Source: Lepisosteus oculatus (lineage: Eukaryota; Chordata; Actinopteri; Semionotiformes; Lepisosteidae). From it: 64,000 bases of DNA. Location of the stretch: contig NC_090698.1 in assembly GCF_040954835.1 (NCBI RefSeq), forward strand, positions 26,837,501 to 26,901,500, given 5' to 3'. A program made the translations under genes and the position numbers. Under the pieces are notes generated by a model. It was not told where the DNA came from, searched no databases, and was given only the letters and a program-made list of their open reading frames with translations. Of the stretch, positions 1-15,859 are shown one piece after another (position 1 is the stretch's first letter; the number at the start of each line of letters is the position of its first letter).

Positions 1-43
1 GTTGAGAGGGTGACTGATTGATTTTTTGTTTTGTTCTACTTAG

Positions 44-3238
<3,195 letters not shown>

Positions 3239-3589
3239 TGAAAGGCAAAACGCAGGCAGTACATAGCTGCAAATGACAGCTCATTTCACATTATCTTTAC
3301 TTGTGAAGAAACATTGACCATTCTTCTTTGCTGTCCTCTATATACTGATATGTTCTGACATCAGAAGGCATATTATCATAGGTTTTGACATCTCATGTGA
3401 CAATCACAGGAAAAGTGCTCTGACAGCTTCACATACAGCTTTTTTGCTGTATGCACCATGCTGAAGGATGGGTAACATTCCACAATGCTTTATAAATATA
3501 CTATATAACACTTTTTATCCTTAAGGATCACAAATATGACCAGGCCCACTTTGTCTTCTTTGTCTGCCACTGAAATGTAGCCTCCACTA

Positions 3590-3882
3590 CACTGATGGAT
3601 ATTAGGTGGAGAGGTGAGAAATTGAGTTAGCTGAGTTAAGACAGACCTTTAGTGGCACGCTATTGAGTAAGCACAGAATAGAATTTAGCCATGTTACCAG
3701 AGTTACTCCATTACCTCTACTTTTGCTAACAGTTCCGTGAGATTTATAATGACCAAGTTCCAGAAACTTGGTTTAATATCTCATCCAAATGATGGCTTCT
3801 CTTACAGCACAGTATCCCTGATAAAAATACTGGGATATTGGTATGGAAATTATGGTCCATGGGAAGGGTGCCCCCTGCTGGC
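3590..3882 (+). repeat. Degraded interspersed repeat common in fish genomes
   Basis: The order of short blocks matches a repeat I recall from many fish genomes: 'ggtggagagg', 'ttataatgacca', 'ggtttaatatctcatcc', 'cagcacagtatcc' and finally 'gtgccccctgctggc'. It is heavily diverged. I cannot name the family and rely on memory of its typical wording. Confidence 0.5.
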
Positions 3883-5165
3883 TTATGATATTAATAATAA
3901 TAGCAGATAGAGTTTACCTTACCTGAAAAAAAAAATTGCGTTCTCTGAGAAAATTGCATCCTTTCAATCAACGACTCACTGTGTGTTATGCTATATTATT
4001 TGTTGTTTTTTTCTTGTGTACAGATTTGTTTTATCTGTAGTATCCATCAAACAGCTTGGAATAAGTCCAGTCATCTCTAATTTGTATGACGGAGGTTTAA
4101 GGCCCATAACTTGATAGGTAATCTGTACAAATGAGCTGTTTCACTGTGGCACCATAAATCTTCACTGGCCAATAATTAACTTTCTTTGTAGTGTGAAGCA
4201 AGCAATTCAACCTTTTACTTCTGAACTGCATATGTATTAAGTACACCACACCAAAAAGAAAAAAATCCAAATCAGATTATTTCCTAGTAATACACATTCT
4301 GCTTTGGAAATTACAGTTAATGATCTGTGTTGTTGATCATATTTCTCTTATTTTAAGTAATTGCCAATGTTCCTCTCAATATCATACCTTTTATAAATAA
4401 GAGAAAAAAAGACCTGAGCCTTTCAGAATGCAACAAAGGGGGAAACACAACTTAATGAAGATTAGTAGGAACTGAAATCAATGAAATGGAAGTCTTGCAG
4501 AAGCTGATTTACTTAAAGCAGGAACCTTGACCTTTCTGACAAATTGATCTGTGAGCATTCATTCAGTTTGGCAGTTCTGCTGATTAAAATTCTTTCCTGT
4601 CCTGAAATCCTTAATTAGTAAGGACACAATTAGTAAGACAAACTTTTTTGATACTGCAGCATTTCTTAAGTTACAATTGAACTGCCTCTTATAAAACTTT
4701 TAGCATAAATTAATAAATTATCAATTTAAAGTGGAAAGATTTTTTCTCTAGATTTTGAAATACAGTAGTTTATTTTATAAAATAATGTGTAGTACAGTAT
4801 GTAATGATACGGCTAAGTAGGCAATGGCTTTATTTAATTGCTGGATAATATTACCAATATATAATTACTTGTACTCTATATGAGTTTTTTTGTAATGCAT
4901 TTCGCAGTCCAAAAATTGCATTAAAAAATGCTTAACATTTTATCATGCTTAATGATTTTGTTTAAACCAACCTTTTTGAAAATTAACTGCATTTTTTATT
5001 TATTTGAGGGTATGGAGGGTTTTTCTCTAAAGTGATAACATTGCTTTGATTCATGAGCTATTTAGCTACTGTACAGTATGTAGTTTTAGTTCTAAGAATG
5101 GTTTATTGTACGAGAGATGCAGTATGTGCTGAAACTAGAGACACTGCTATGGCGAAGTCACGTTA

Positions 5166-6085
5166 TATATGTCAAGGCATTTGGGGCATAAGAAACCTCA
5201 ACAAGGATTGTTAGTTGACAGATTGTTTTGGCCAAGGTTACTTATATTGCCTGAATACCTGCTCACGTTGTCAACTGGAAGCAAACACCTGTGTTTCAAG
5301 AAGGACTCTTTTACAACCACTACCTCTCATAGATGTTCACTTCGAATGTGTTCCTGTGGAATGGATGTAGTAGGGTCTTTGCAAAGAAACAGTTCAAGTA
5401 ATTGCTTTATTTGTATCCTTTGTGTCAATGTCACCAGAGTTCTAGAAACCTTTCCTTTGTACAGTATAGAAGCCAAACAGATGGCAAAAGCTCTTGGTAT
5501 TTTTATCTCCCCTACATAAGTCAAATACCGCAGAATCTTGTTGAAACTTGGTTATAGAATATTAATTAGCATTGGTAACAATCCATACTGTACCATCCAA
5601 AGACGGATGGGTTGGTGAAACATTTCAGCCATATTCTCAAGACCATACTCCAGGGTTTTGTAAATAACACTGGCAGAGACTGGGACTCTTTGATATAATA
5701 TATGTCATTTGCATAACCTTAAGTCTCTGAGGGATATATACCTTTTGAGCTACTTTACTGCAGGGAGCTGTTGTCCTTTGTTCCGAACTCCCTGGCATCC
5801 TGAAAGAAACTTGGAAGGGGCAGAGGAAGGTTACTTACTATGTATTGAGAATGTGCGATTAGATGGAGGAGTACATATTGCTAGTAAGACAAAACATGCA
5901 CTGAAAGCCTCAAAACCCATGTGTGTTCAGAGGGTGTTTCTACTATTGCCAACTTCTGAGAACAGAGCCAAAAAGCAAGAACCAATAGAAATGACCAAAG
6001 ATCGAGTACTGTCATATACCAGATGAGCAAACCGGATAAGAGCATGTAGAAAAATGTATTCCATGTGAACCCTTTGAAAGACTGG
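5166..6085 (+). mobile_element. Ty3/gypsy retrotransposon remnant (integrase)
   Basis: Broken frames on the + strand follow the order of a Ty3/gypsy integrase. A finger-like CQLEANTC is followed by LQPLPLIDVHFE, then after a frameshift MDVVGSLQRN (compare the family's 'DhVGPL'). Next come VTRVLETFPLYSIEAKQMAKAL, QTDGLV-type residues near 5600-5620, and a 'GILKETWKGQ' block near 5790-5820. The end resembles the integrase C-terminal HVNPLK motif near 6065. Several stops and frameshifts make it non-functional. No LTRs are recognisable at its edges, so it is an old internal fragment. Confidence 0.72.
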
Positions 6086-6486
6086 GGGAAAAAATAAAAA
6101 AATCAAACATTATTGATCCCAAAAGCTGGAGATGATAATGAATTAGAGCTGTTCATTCGTTCAGTGATGTTCAATGGATGTTTCAAATTACAAAGCAAAA
6201 ATTAACAATGCTGGACTTTCTGAGCTCTTTACTTGGTTTACTTGAATTTCACTGGGGAAGCGTGACATTCAGTTACTGGAAACAGCAGGCATTCACTAGG
6301 AAAGGTATCAAATTTCAGAACAACTTCTGAGACTGGAGACTCTGAAAGAAGAACTCGACCGCATCTTGCCATTCCCTGTCACTGAGCCTTCATCAAGTCT
6401 CTGGAGAAGTCTAATTGTCCTCACAACAGTAATTGTTAGCAAGTTCCACCTAGAACTCCATTCTTGTCTTTCACAAAGCGTAGGGT

Positions 6487-6720
6487 GGAATCAGGAAAAG
6501 TACTGTTCATAAAAGCTCCTCAAGCAACTCAAGAAATATTGCGAAATATGCCAAGGAGACAGGGTAAAAATTGGACCAAGGCGATATGCAACGTTGGTAG
6601 AAACTTGCCCAACCAGACTTGCAGCTGGAATTACTGAGTTGCTTTCACCAAATAATACACTTATTGATCTGAACATTTATGCACTCAACATATTTTAGTT
6701 TTTTTTTTCTCTTTAGTTGC
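6487..6720 (+). mobile_element. Possible Tc1 transposase 3' scrap
   Basis: The segment 'agaaacttgcccaaccagacttgcagctggaattactg'-like (about 6599-6636) resembles the C-terminal coding end of fish Tc1 transposases (a KLIETYPKRLAAVI-type motif). No inverted repeat is visible and the frame is broken, so the assignment is tentative. Confidence 0.4.
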
Positions 6721-7136
6721 TGAAATTTAGTGTAATGCATCTTACCCTTAGAAGTTTTCAGGTTAAAACATTCAGATTTCAAGTGAAATGTTAAGTTTAC
6801 AAAATGAAGAAAATGCACTGTCCGGTACTTAGAACTTTGTGTGGCTAACTAGAAATATTGCAGGTGGATGTTGTTATTCTAAACCTTAATACCATTGCAT
6901 GGTGGCCTGGTGGCATCTAATCTCCTTACCCTTTGCATCCTGGTAAATTTATTCAGTTACTTAACCCTGGGTTTATAAAATACAGTTTGCATATATCTCT
7001 GAAAGAGAATGAGCACTTGTTCATGGCTTGTTTCAAGGTCTTACTGAAGTTTGTTGTCTTGGAGTTTTTGCCATCTGTTAAACCTTCTAAAGTCTTATTT
7101 CTATTATTGTTTCCAGTTTTTTAAGAATGAAAGAGT

Positions 7137-7360
7137 GGTTGGCGCCATAGTGACGCAGTGGTTAGTGCTGGGGCCCTGGGTTCAATTGTGGGTGCTATCT
7201 GCATGGAGTTTTTATGCTTTCTCCATGTGTCTGTGTGCCTCCGATAGACTAGCGTCCAGTCCAGGGTGTACCCTGCCGTGCGCTCCTTGCTTGCTGGGAT
7301 AGGCTTCAGCTCCCCCACAACCTTGAATTTAAAGAAGTAATTAAAAATAGGATGGATGTA
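7137..7360 (+). repeat. tRNA-derived SINE, internally shortened
   Basis: The head 'gacgcagtggttagtgctgg' and 'ctgggttcaattg' are followed directly by the 3' part 'agactagcgtccagtccagg' and 'gctgggataggcttcagctc', ending 'ggatggatg'. It is the same family as the inverted copy at 738-1090, with part of the middle missing. Confidence 0.8.
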
Positions 7361-7384
7361 AGCATGGTAATAAATGAGTTGAAG

Positions 7385-7690
7385 CATTCAACCCATTCTA
7401 GCTCATCTAGCTTTTAGTAGTTAATTGATCATAGGATCTCATCCAGCCTGACAAAAGCTAAGTATCATTTTTTTAAAACATGGCTTCCATACTCTCATAA
7501 CAATTTGTGTGAAATTGTGCCTCTATGCTCAGTTTTAGATGCACTTCCAGACGAATTCTTCTAATGTCTTTGATCCAAGCTTCATTGCTGAGACAGGGGA
7601 AATCCATTGAGATTATTTTTCAATGTCCTTGATGATTTAGGCCATTACTGGGGATCAGGTCCCCTCATATAGTCTTTCCTGTTTAAAAAA
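7385..7690 (+). repeat. Dispersed repeat, same family as 35,815-36,010
   Basis: It begins 'cattctagctcatctagctt' and continues 'agttaattgatcataggatctcatccag'-like. This matches a repeat tail common in non-teleost fishes (consensus-like 'cggcccatctagctcgtttgg'). Its likely origin is a LINE 3' end, but I cannot name it. Confidence 0.5.
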
Positions 7691-8956
7691 AAGCATAAAA
7701 GATTCTTTTTTCCAATCTGCCAGTATAGGATGTTCTGTTGAGTTCAGGAACGTGTCCTCTCTGGATTGGTTGCAAAATATATTTTTCGTAACACAGTGAC
7801 TAAAATCGTGCACAATTGTTTGCAAAATGTTACAAGTGCATTACAGAATTTTAATATTAAAGTTCTACACTTATAACTAGACATTATAGCCTAGCAATTG
7901 TTGTCTTTTTTATTGTTTCTCCAGCAATCTAGAAGACATAAACTTGCCTACATACTGTATGTGCCTATGTAATTCTTAGCTTTGTTTATTTTACCTGGTT
8001 ATTCTTGATCACTGTATATATTTCAGTAACATTGTGAAATCTGCAATGAACTTTCTAAAACACCAGGTGAATAAACACTTGGATTTTGTTGAAAAACTAG
8101 TTTATTTTTAAGGACTTTTTTATCACATGGCTTGGCCCAGGTAATCCCAGGAAAAAATACCTATGCAGTTGTTTTCTTAATATACTTAATGTCAATATCA
8201 AAGTTAACCAGCATCCTATTAACCTCTGCTATTGGAGGTTAGCCAGTTATGTCTTGATTTACCCAGTTCTCTTTATAAAGCTAAAATCCTGCCAGAGGAG
8301 ATGGCTGACTTCAATTAAATGATCTGAGATGGTACTATTGCCATTTTGTAGATAACTTGTCTTTGGCACATCTAAATCCACAGTATCAAAATATTGGGAA
8401 TTTAATCTGATAGTGGAGCAGAAGCTTACAGATCAGATAATCACAGTACAGATGGCCTCCAGTAAGATTTTTTTTGGACTGTATTTGTCATGTAACTACA
8501 TTTTGGACTGAGATTAAACTTTCATTTGCTTTTGAAGGATTATTTTCTTTTATCTAAATTGTTCAGATCTGATCCGATTCTGGAGGTTGATCAATAGATT
8601 CGTGTCATGTACTTACATTGTTAAATCGGTAATAGTATAGTGGCTTTACAGGGCCTCACATGAGTTTTGGATCAGTAAACCAAGACCACTGAGCCTGATT
8701 TTTGTCTGATTTATTCATTTGTTTCCATGCTCCTTATTTCTACTTCATTGTTTTGTTTTCATTTTCTGTACTGCTTTCTGTGTGGTTGATATTTCAAATT
8801 TTTGTGTAGAGTTTATTTAAAAAAAACAGCATTTTAAAAATATAGTCTCAGACAAAAGTAAATGAGTAATTCTGTGAGCAATCATGGTTCTGTGAGCAGT
8901 TGACTGAATCGGGAGGTCGGGTGTTCAAATCCAGCTGTCGCCAGGAGTTTTCTTTG

Positions 8957-9246
8957 AGTGGAGCAGTGGTTCTGTGGCTAAGGATCTGCGCCTGTGGCTG
9001 GAAGGTTGCCGGTTCAAATCCCGCAGCCGGCAGAGCAATCCTACTCCACTGGGCTCCTGACCAAGGCCCTTAACCCCAACTGCTCCAGGGGCGCTGTACA
9101 ATAGCTGACCCTGTGCTCTGACTCCAGGCTCTCTCCCTGTCTGTGTGTCTATGTGTCTCATGGAGAGCAAGCTGGGGTATACGAAAAGACGAATTCCTAA
9201 TGCAGGAAATAGTATAGGGCTACTAAAGGGATGTTATGTTATGGTA
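8957..9246 (+). repeat. Second tRNA-derived SINE family, near full length
   Basis: A tRNA-like head has an A-box-like 'gtggctaaggatctgcgcc' and a B box 'ggttcaaatcc'. It is followed by 'ccaaggcccttaaccccaac', 'gctccaggggcgctgtac' and 'gtgtctcatggagagcaagc', and ends near 'gggatgttatgttatg'. This complete copy is the reference for the LTR-split copy at 38,270-38,842 and the inverted fragment at 39,488-39,606. Confidence 0.8.
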
Positions 9247-9960
9247 AATAGTTTCACCAACTTCATGTTAATTCACTAACACAAATACTGTATAGAAGTA
9301 CAGTATAAGCAGATTTGTGAATGCTTTTATGAATTAACCTTATTGATGATTGATGCAATTCTTAATAAACATACATTTTTTGTGAATCTAAAATCTAAAA
9401 AAAGACAAAAATATTAATGTTTCTTTCACCTCAAAAAGGTCATTTTAAAAGTTTATTTTTGGTTCCTTTCAAATGTCATATTTTTTTCAAAATGCTGAGA
9501 TGGTTATTCTTACACACATTCTTTTTTTCTTTTTTTGATTTTTGTGGCCTGACATAGACAAGACAAAGTCAGGGGTAAGGTCAGTGCACTGAGCCAGTTC
9601 AGCCAAGACCATAAAAAAGAGCACTGCCATTTCTTGTTCAGTCTTCCTAGACTGACTTATGCAGAAGCACTGCAATAACACATACTTTCCAGATCCCTCA
9701 TAAGGACTGAGGGCAAGCAGAAGCCTACAGTCCCACAAACCGGTAATGCAAATTGCTGTTGTGTGTAAGTTAACAGGAAAAACCATAAGAGTGCTCAACC
9801 TATTTTACAGTGTATATATATATAACCATTTGTAGTTTTTTTTCATGTTCATTATTTGTATTCAGCGTAATAAATTCATACAGTACAGTATATAATGGAT
9901 TCGGCTGTGAGTGTATCTTTGTCATCTTTGAGATACAGACAGGAGTTGCATTATATGTAT

Positions 9961-11150
9961 AACGCCTTATGAAAGTATTTATCCCCTTCCAGTCATGTCC
10001 ATTTTGTCGATTTACAAATTATACATTTTATTCCAGTAAATGGTTTTAGTGAGAACTTTAATGGACTGTGCTATGAGTGAAATAAGGTAAATGTCCTTGA
10101 AAACAAAAATATATCCCAATGCACCAAATTTTCTGTAGCTAACCTAGTTTAGGTAAGGTGTACGGAATGGCTTTGATAAGACACCAAATGTGCTCTGTGT
10201 GCAATAATAAAGGCTCATGTTATTCCAAAATAAATCTGTTCCTCCAAACTAAGAAGCCCGCCAAGGAGGAAACTGGTTAGGGATGCCATAGTAAGGCCGA
10301 TGTATATGAGCTAAAGAATTCAGTGACTCAGATTAAATAAAATGTCCATGAGTCAAGAACTGTACAACAGTATAAAACTGGCTTGTATGTACTGAAAACA
10401 AACATCAAATCATGCATATGATTATGTTATGTAAATTGTTGGGAAAATAGGAACATTTTAGTCTATATTCAAATTGCTATGTCTGACCAAAATCCAACAC
10501 ATTGCATCACCCAGTCAGTACCAATCCCTTGTCAAGCAAGATGGTGGGAGTATTTTGATATGGGGCTGCTTCTCGTCAGCAGGGTGTAAGAAGCTTGTCA
10601 AGACTCAGAGCAAAATCGATGGAGCCAAGTACAGGCAATTCTTCAAAGAAAAGCCACTTTATTCTCATGATATAAATTCACTTTTCTGTAGGAAATTGAC
10701 CCAAAGCGCAAGCCCAGTGCTACAGTGGAGTGGCTTAATAAGAAGAAAGTGTCCCACTTCTTCCCACTTGGAGTATCCCAGTCCAAGTCTGGACTTGAAT
10801 GTGATATTCTTGAAAATTGCTGTCTATCAACAATCTCCATACTCTTTTGGTGTGCAAAGTTAAGACTTATCCAAATTGACCCCTAGCTGTAATTACAGCC
10901 AAAGGGTCTTCCACCACGTTTTGACTTAGGGGAGTGGATACTTAAAATATGCCATCCATATCCCATGTTTTAGTTTTGGATTATCTGCAGTTTTTGAACT
11001 TGACAATGAACTTCTTTCACCCATTAAACTGTTCAGATAGAGCATCCCACTCAATCAAATTTGATTGAACTATTGATTTAAAAATATCTATACATCATTA
11101 ATAAAGTGGAACATCGTTTGAAGCATTTCAAAATACTATTGAAGGCACTG
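9961..11150 (+). mobile_element. Decayed Tc1-like element, internally deleted
   Basis: The left end 'acgccttatgaaagtattta' and right end 'gaaggcactg' resemble degraded Tc1 termini, with TA on both sides. The only clear transposase piece (about 10,480-10,650) reads KQDGGSILIWGCFSSAG and KIDGAKYRQF, the region between the first and second catalytic aspartates. PSLDLN near 10,780 recalls the SPDLNPIE motif. At about 1.2 kb it is shorter than a 1.5-1.6 kb parent and has no usable frame. Confidence 0.72.
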
Positions 11151-11704
11151 TACTATACAGTATGCTATTAAATGCCTCCATTAGTGTTAACATTTGTATG
11201 TTATAAAATACAGCTTAGACTGGGTGAAATGAAACCAAGCTGGTCATTTAGGAATCTTTAATTCCCTTCAGAATCTTTAAAAACTTAATCACATCCCAAA
11301 GAAAACTATACAAGAGTAGCCATCCATTACTAATAATCCATTACTAATCCAAACGAATCCATTACTTTTACCAGTCACATCTAAATCACTGTGTATTGTG
11401 CTTCTTCATTAACACTACTTAGTTCCTCTCTACATATCCATCATGTTAGAAGGCTACTTTTCGTATGGCAAAAATGTAGATCATTCTGAAAATGACTTTT
11501 GCATAAGGAATGAAAAACATTGTGTGAAATGTGTAAGGTCTTCAGACCTTTGCACAACAATACATGTTAGAATCATTTACAGTGTTGTACTTCCTTCAAA
11601 ATAAAAAAAAACAGTTTTGTGCTGAATTTCTGTCTGAGGGCCTCTTCTGGTTTCTCCTTTGGCTTCGTTCCTTCTTACCCGTGACTGTACTGTCCTCCTG
11701 ACAG

Positions 11705-11920
11705 GAGAACCGCTACGAGGTGTACGTGAAGCTCTTGAAGGAGGGAGTGAAAGAGCTGCTGTCGGGCAAAGAGAGTGACGGCAGCGGGCTGAAGAAGTCC
11801 CACTCCAGCCCGTCTCTCAATCAGGAGTCCTCGCCAGCTAGCGCCAAGGTCAAGCGCAACGTCTCCGAGAGGAAGGACTACAGGCCGGAAACGCCCAGCT
11901 CCAAGCAGAACGTTACCTAG
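11705..11920 (+). CDS. psd3: PSD3 last coding exon, C-terminal tail
   Basis: The exon encodes 71 residues and a TAG stop at 11,918-11,920. It begins [20 protein letters not shown], continues the coiled coil, then becomes serine-rich ([17 protein letters not shown]) and ends [24 protein letters not shown]. The C-terminal [18 protein letters not shown] pattern is the strongest evidence for PSD3 over its paralogues, as I recall human PSD3. The acceptor is CCTGACAG. The exon is much more GC-rich than its surroundings, as expected of constrained coding sequence in this AT-rich region. The frame from the previous exon is phase 0 and intact. Confidence 0.9.
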   Translation, partial: ENRYEVYVKLLKEGVKELLSGKESDGSGLKKSHSSPSLNQESSPASAKVKRNVSERKDYRPETPSSKQNVT

Positions 11921-12005
11921 GGAACAGCACGCGACACAAGACAAGCCTACCAGATGCAATGTGTGAATATGTTTTATGTAATTTATTTATCTGGCAACTG
12001 TTATA

Positions 12006-12011
12006 AATAAA
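12006..12011 (+). terminator. Proximal PSD3 poly(A) signal
   Basis: Canonical AATAAA, 86 bases after the stop, with a T/G-rich stretch ('gactgactggtgcttgtgtag') about 40 bases downstream as expected of a cleavage site. Confidence 0.65.
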
Positions 12012-15000
12012 CAGTAGTGTATAATATAACTGATAATAGTCCTTGACTGACTGGTGCTTGTGTAGCATTTTTTTAGGGTATAACATCTTTTTTGTTGTTG
12101 TTGTTGTTGCCGTTGCTTATTGTATAAAACTGTTGTAGATTTTGTTGTGAGGCTTTAAACTAAGTGTCACTTTACTGGACCTTGCTGGTCTGTTTCACAA
12201 CAATCATTTCTTTGCCTTTTAGTCAAGAGAAAACGTTTTCTTATCTCTTTTTAGTTTAGTGAAAGATCCCGGACCAGTTTCTGTATACGTACAGTACTAG
12301 CAAAGAAATTCCAAATAAAGCAACCGTACGACAGACTTGCTTGGAAGTTAAACTGTATTTATTTGAAACTGTTTTTAGTGTATGTAGACAACATACAGTA
12401 AGTGGTCATAATTATTGCTGTTAAAATAAGTCAACGTGATTCACTTCCTGTGAAACCTGACATATCTTATCAAAGACAATGTTTGTTTTCCAGACTTTCC
12501 TTATACAGTAACTCATAAATATTTTTTTTTATTTGTTGAAATTGGATTGAAACTTAATGATATAGCATCAAGTTGTAAATAATTGGATGTGATGCATTTG
12601 TTTAGTTAAGCATTTTAATGCGTTTGAAGGTATATCTTTGCTAGGAATGAAAAGAAAGCATCCTTTTTAAAAAAATCATTATAAAGTTGAATAAGTCTAC
12701 TTACAGTATGTATTTTATTTAATTTTACAAGCATGTTACACTTGCTGAAAAAAGTATTAAAACAAAAGATTATACATTTGTACTGTCAATGAGGGATGCT
12801 TTCATTTTAGCCATTCAGTATAATCTAACATTCATTTACATTTAAATCTTCAGACTCCAGTACGATATTGAAGGAATCATAGGAAACCGCATTTTGCTAC
12901 TTTTCTGTAGCTGAGCCGTTTGTTTTATATCTTTTGGAACAAAGGATATATTTGTGTTTTTTAAGTAGTGTAAATGCCAACTATCTTTTTGTGTCTTTTA
13001 TAATCTTCTATATATTTGGATTTTGAATTCTAATTTGATAACTGTAAAGACCGACTTAGTATTTATAGCGCACTTTATAAATTAGTTATTTTAAATATTT
13101 CAGAAAGCTTTATAGAGGGGGTACGCTGAAAAATTACTGAAAAGTTTTTTTTTTTGCCTCATAAGAAGTCTGCAAGCTGTCTTCTTTACTGGCATTGTGT
13201 TGCAAACAGAAGGAAAATTTTTACTTTAATCCGGGTACAGAGTTGAACTTTTGTTCTGATCAGTTTAGCCCTAAGTGTTGTTTCAGTTATAAAGAGTAGG
13301 TTTGCTGTTGCTTATTGACAAGGTTTCCATTGTGGGAATCATTTACTGTAGACCTTAAAAGTTTAGTGTTTGCTGTTATTCAGGCTGTCTTCATTGAATT
13401 GCTGATGTTAGATGCACAGAGATGCAAATGTAAATTTGAGACTATTTGTAGAATATAAATTGGTATTTTTAGGGGTGAAAATTTGAACATCTCTATCCAT
13501 TTCCAAACAAAAACCTTTATTCTGCTGTTCCTGTCAATGCTGTTGAATACATAAAATATATATTATACATTAAATAAACCCTCAAGGTGCAGAATTGAAT
13601 TACAGATCTAGTTATACAGTATATACAGCATGGATTACTTAAAATGTAAGTCCTGAAAATCATTAAATATTCACATTTGTTTTCTTAACTCATGTGTTGT
13701 TAAATGTGGGGTAATATCCAAATTTCACATAAAGACAAAGATGCACTCTGTAGATTTTAAAAAGGAGAGTTGGTAGTAAAATTCTGTTTTTTAGTTTTCA
13801 GAAGTTAAAAATAAAAATGTTTTTATTTCGCTTATCTGCACATACTGTACTTTTCAAAGACTTGCAGTTGCTAACTAGGTTTTAATAATTTGGGTGAATT
13901 AATAGCTTTAAGAACAGTGTGACTCAAAGTTTTTTTACAACTCATGCTTTTGTGTTCATTGATGTCGACAAAAAAATATATACTATGTAAAAACTGCATC
14001 TTCTGTTTAGTGTGCTCTGTGACACACATAAGCTGCATGTTTTACATTTTTTTGGTCCATTTTACAGGAATGTGTTCAGCTAAGTGACTAATGGAACTAA
14101 GAGTAATTGAATGAAAATGATATTCCATGTATTTAATTCATACTGTAGTTTCTCTGGATCCATCATTATACTGCTGCCATAGCTATAGTCTTGACAATAG
14201 ATGAGGCCTGGAAAAGAAAAAATGCTGAAAATGTTACCTTAAAGTCTTGCAGTATTGACAGTAACAGGCTCAGATTTGCATTTCTTTAGGCCCTCGAGGT
14301 AGAACAGATAAATGTCAGAGGCTGTAAGTAAAAATGATTTCACACCCACCAGAGAGAGAGAGGTCATTGTTATCCCCACTCAAGTAAACTGGAGATTAAT
14401 GTTCATTCCGCCACTCTGAATTATAATTCGGCAAGTATTCTACGTGAACATTTTATGCATCCATTTGTTTCTGATGTTTCTAATAAAATTAAAACTTTTA
14501 ATACTCTCACTTCTCACAACATTTATTAAATGGGGAACAAGATTCCTTCAGTTCAAATAATGCACATTTCATCTGTTTCCGGCGTAGATTTCTGCTGATC
14601 TATGAAAATATTTAATAAATACAAATGTGTATTCTTTGTTTAGATACGTACTGTATACTACACCCCAAATTTGAACATGATAATTTCATGAAATGGGCAA
14701 TGGAGTAATATAAAGTGTGTTGAGGTATTATTGTATTATAAATTTAAAGAAGCTGTGTTAAAGCTGCCGATCAAGTTTCTCTTTTACGAGAGAGAATTTT
14801 ATCATTCTCTGTATCACACTTTCCCTTCTCATATAGTTGGCAATTTCACAGTTTGGGTGGAAGACATGTTATCAAAGCTGAAAGCCCAGTCTTTTGTTAT
14901 TTGGTGTATCTGAATGAAATCTTGATGGATTTTAGCTTTCGGAGTTTGTCTAACCAAGAATTAATTATGAATTCTTACAGCAGGAGGTTTGTGTAGCACA

Positions 15001-15510
15001 AGCTAATAACTTCTTGAGCAGATGCTTTACCAGGGTTCCTCTTACAATTATTCTAGTGCAGATGTCATTCTTGTACAAAATGCCACATTATCTTGAATTT
15101 AATGGCTTCACAGCTATCCTTTTGGCACTAGAAGGATATTTGTTTTAAGACATTTATATACTGTAGGTTTTATTTAAAAATATGAAATTTGTCATTAAAA
15201 TATAAAAATGGGAGCAACTCAGTTTAATCACATGGTTCTTGTTTTATGGTATACAGTACACCTGTATGCACTTTAGCCCTAAAGTGGCTGTTTGTGAAAA
15301 CGTGTGCATTGACATATTTCTGAAAGCTGTGATATTGTACAATCAATAACTGTGTAAATGTTAAATATAGCTATTGCCCTGTGTTTTTAAAGGCCCAAGA
15401 TTATATTGTTGGTTGTTAAAGTGATTTCAGTGGCATTGAAGGTGGTTTAATGTTCTAATGCCAAGATCAATAACATAACATTGATATGCAAACTGTAGAT
15501 GGACTCAACA

Positions 15511-15516
15511 AATAAA
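15511..15516 (+). terminator. Candidate distal PSD3 poly(A) signal
   Basis: AATAAA followed by 'gtactttgttttctcagtc'-like T-rich sequence. It is the last canonical signal before the GC-rich repeat block starting near 15,860. Use of this site is inference. Confidence 0.35.
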
Positions 15517-15859
15517 ATACCGTATTTCATTCAACGTACTTTGTTTTCTCAGTCATTGAGCGTTGTTTTCTCACCTTGCAAGAGATAACATAATACCTTC
15601 TGCTTTTACTGAAATAATATCAATGACATTTCTGCCCAGATTTAAAAAAAATAATGAAATATGACCAAATGCAGTGTACCACAACATATTGTAATCTCAA
15701 AAATTAGAAAATAAACAGATCTTCCTGCAAAGATGTCTTAACATCTTTGTAATCTGAACTAAATGTAAGTGTAGTTGTAAAGTCACTTCATTTAACATTT
15801 ATTTGAATCTGTTCATTGTGAAAAGTTTTCATGATTTAGCAGATTCAAATTACAGTGTT

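Larger units (their letters stand above)
11921..15535 (+). other. PSD3 3' untranslated region (extent uncertain)
   Basis: AT-rich sequence without transposons follows the stop for about 3.6 kb, in contrast to the repeat-laden DNA on both sides. That suggests a long 3' UTR or conserved flank. Poly(A) signals AATAAA occur at 12,006-12,011, 12,314-12,319, 13,573-13,578 and 15,511-15,516. The minimum UTR ends shortly after the first. The true distal end cannot be fixed from sequence alone. A short GTT repeat lies near 12,094-12,114. Confidence 0.55.

Noticed and set aside
8880..9015. tRNA-like sequences with A and B boxes
   Set aside because: 8957-9015 is the head of a SINE that recurs twice more, not a tRNA gene. 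The piece at 8880-8935 has a B-box-like word but no cloverleaf I could close.
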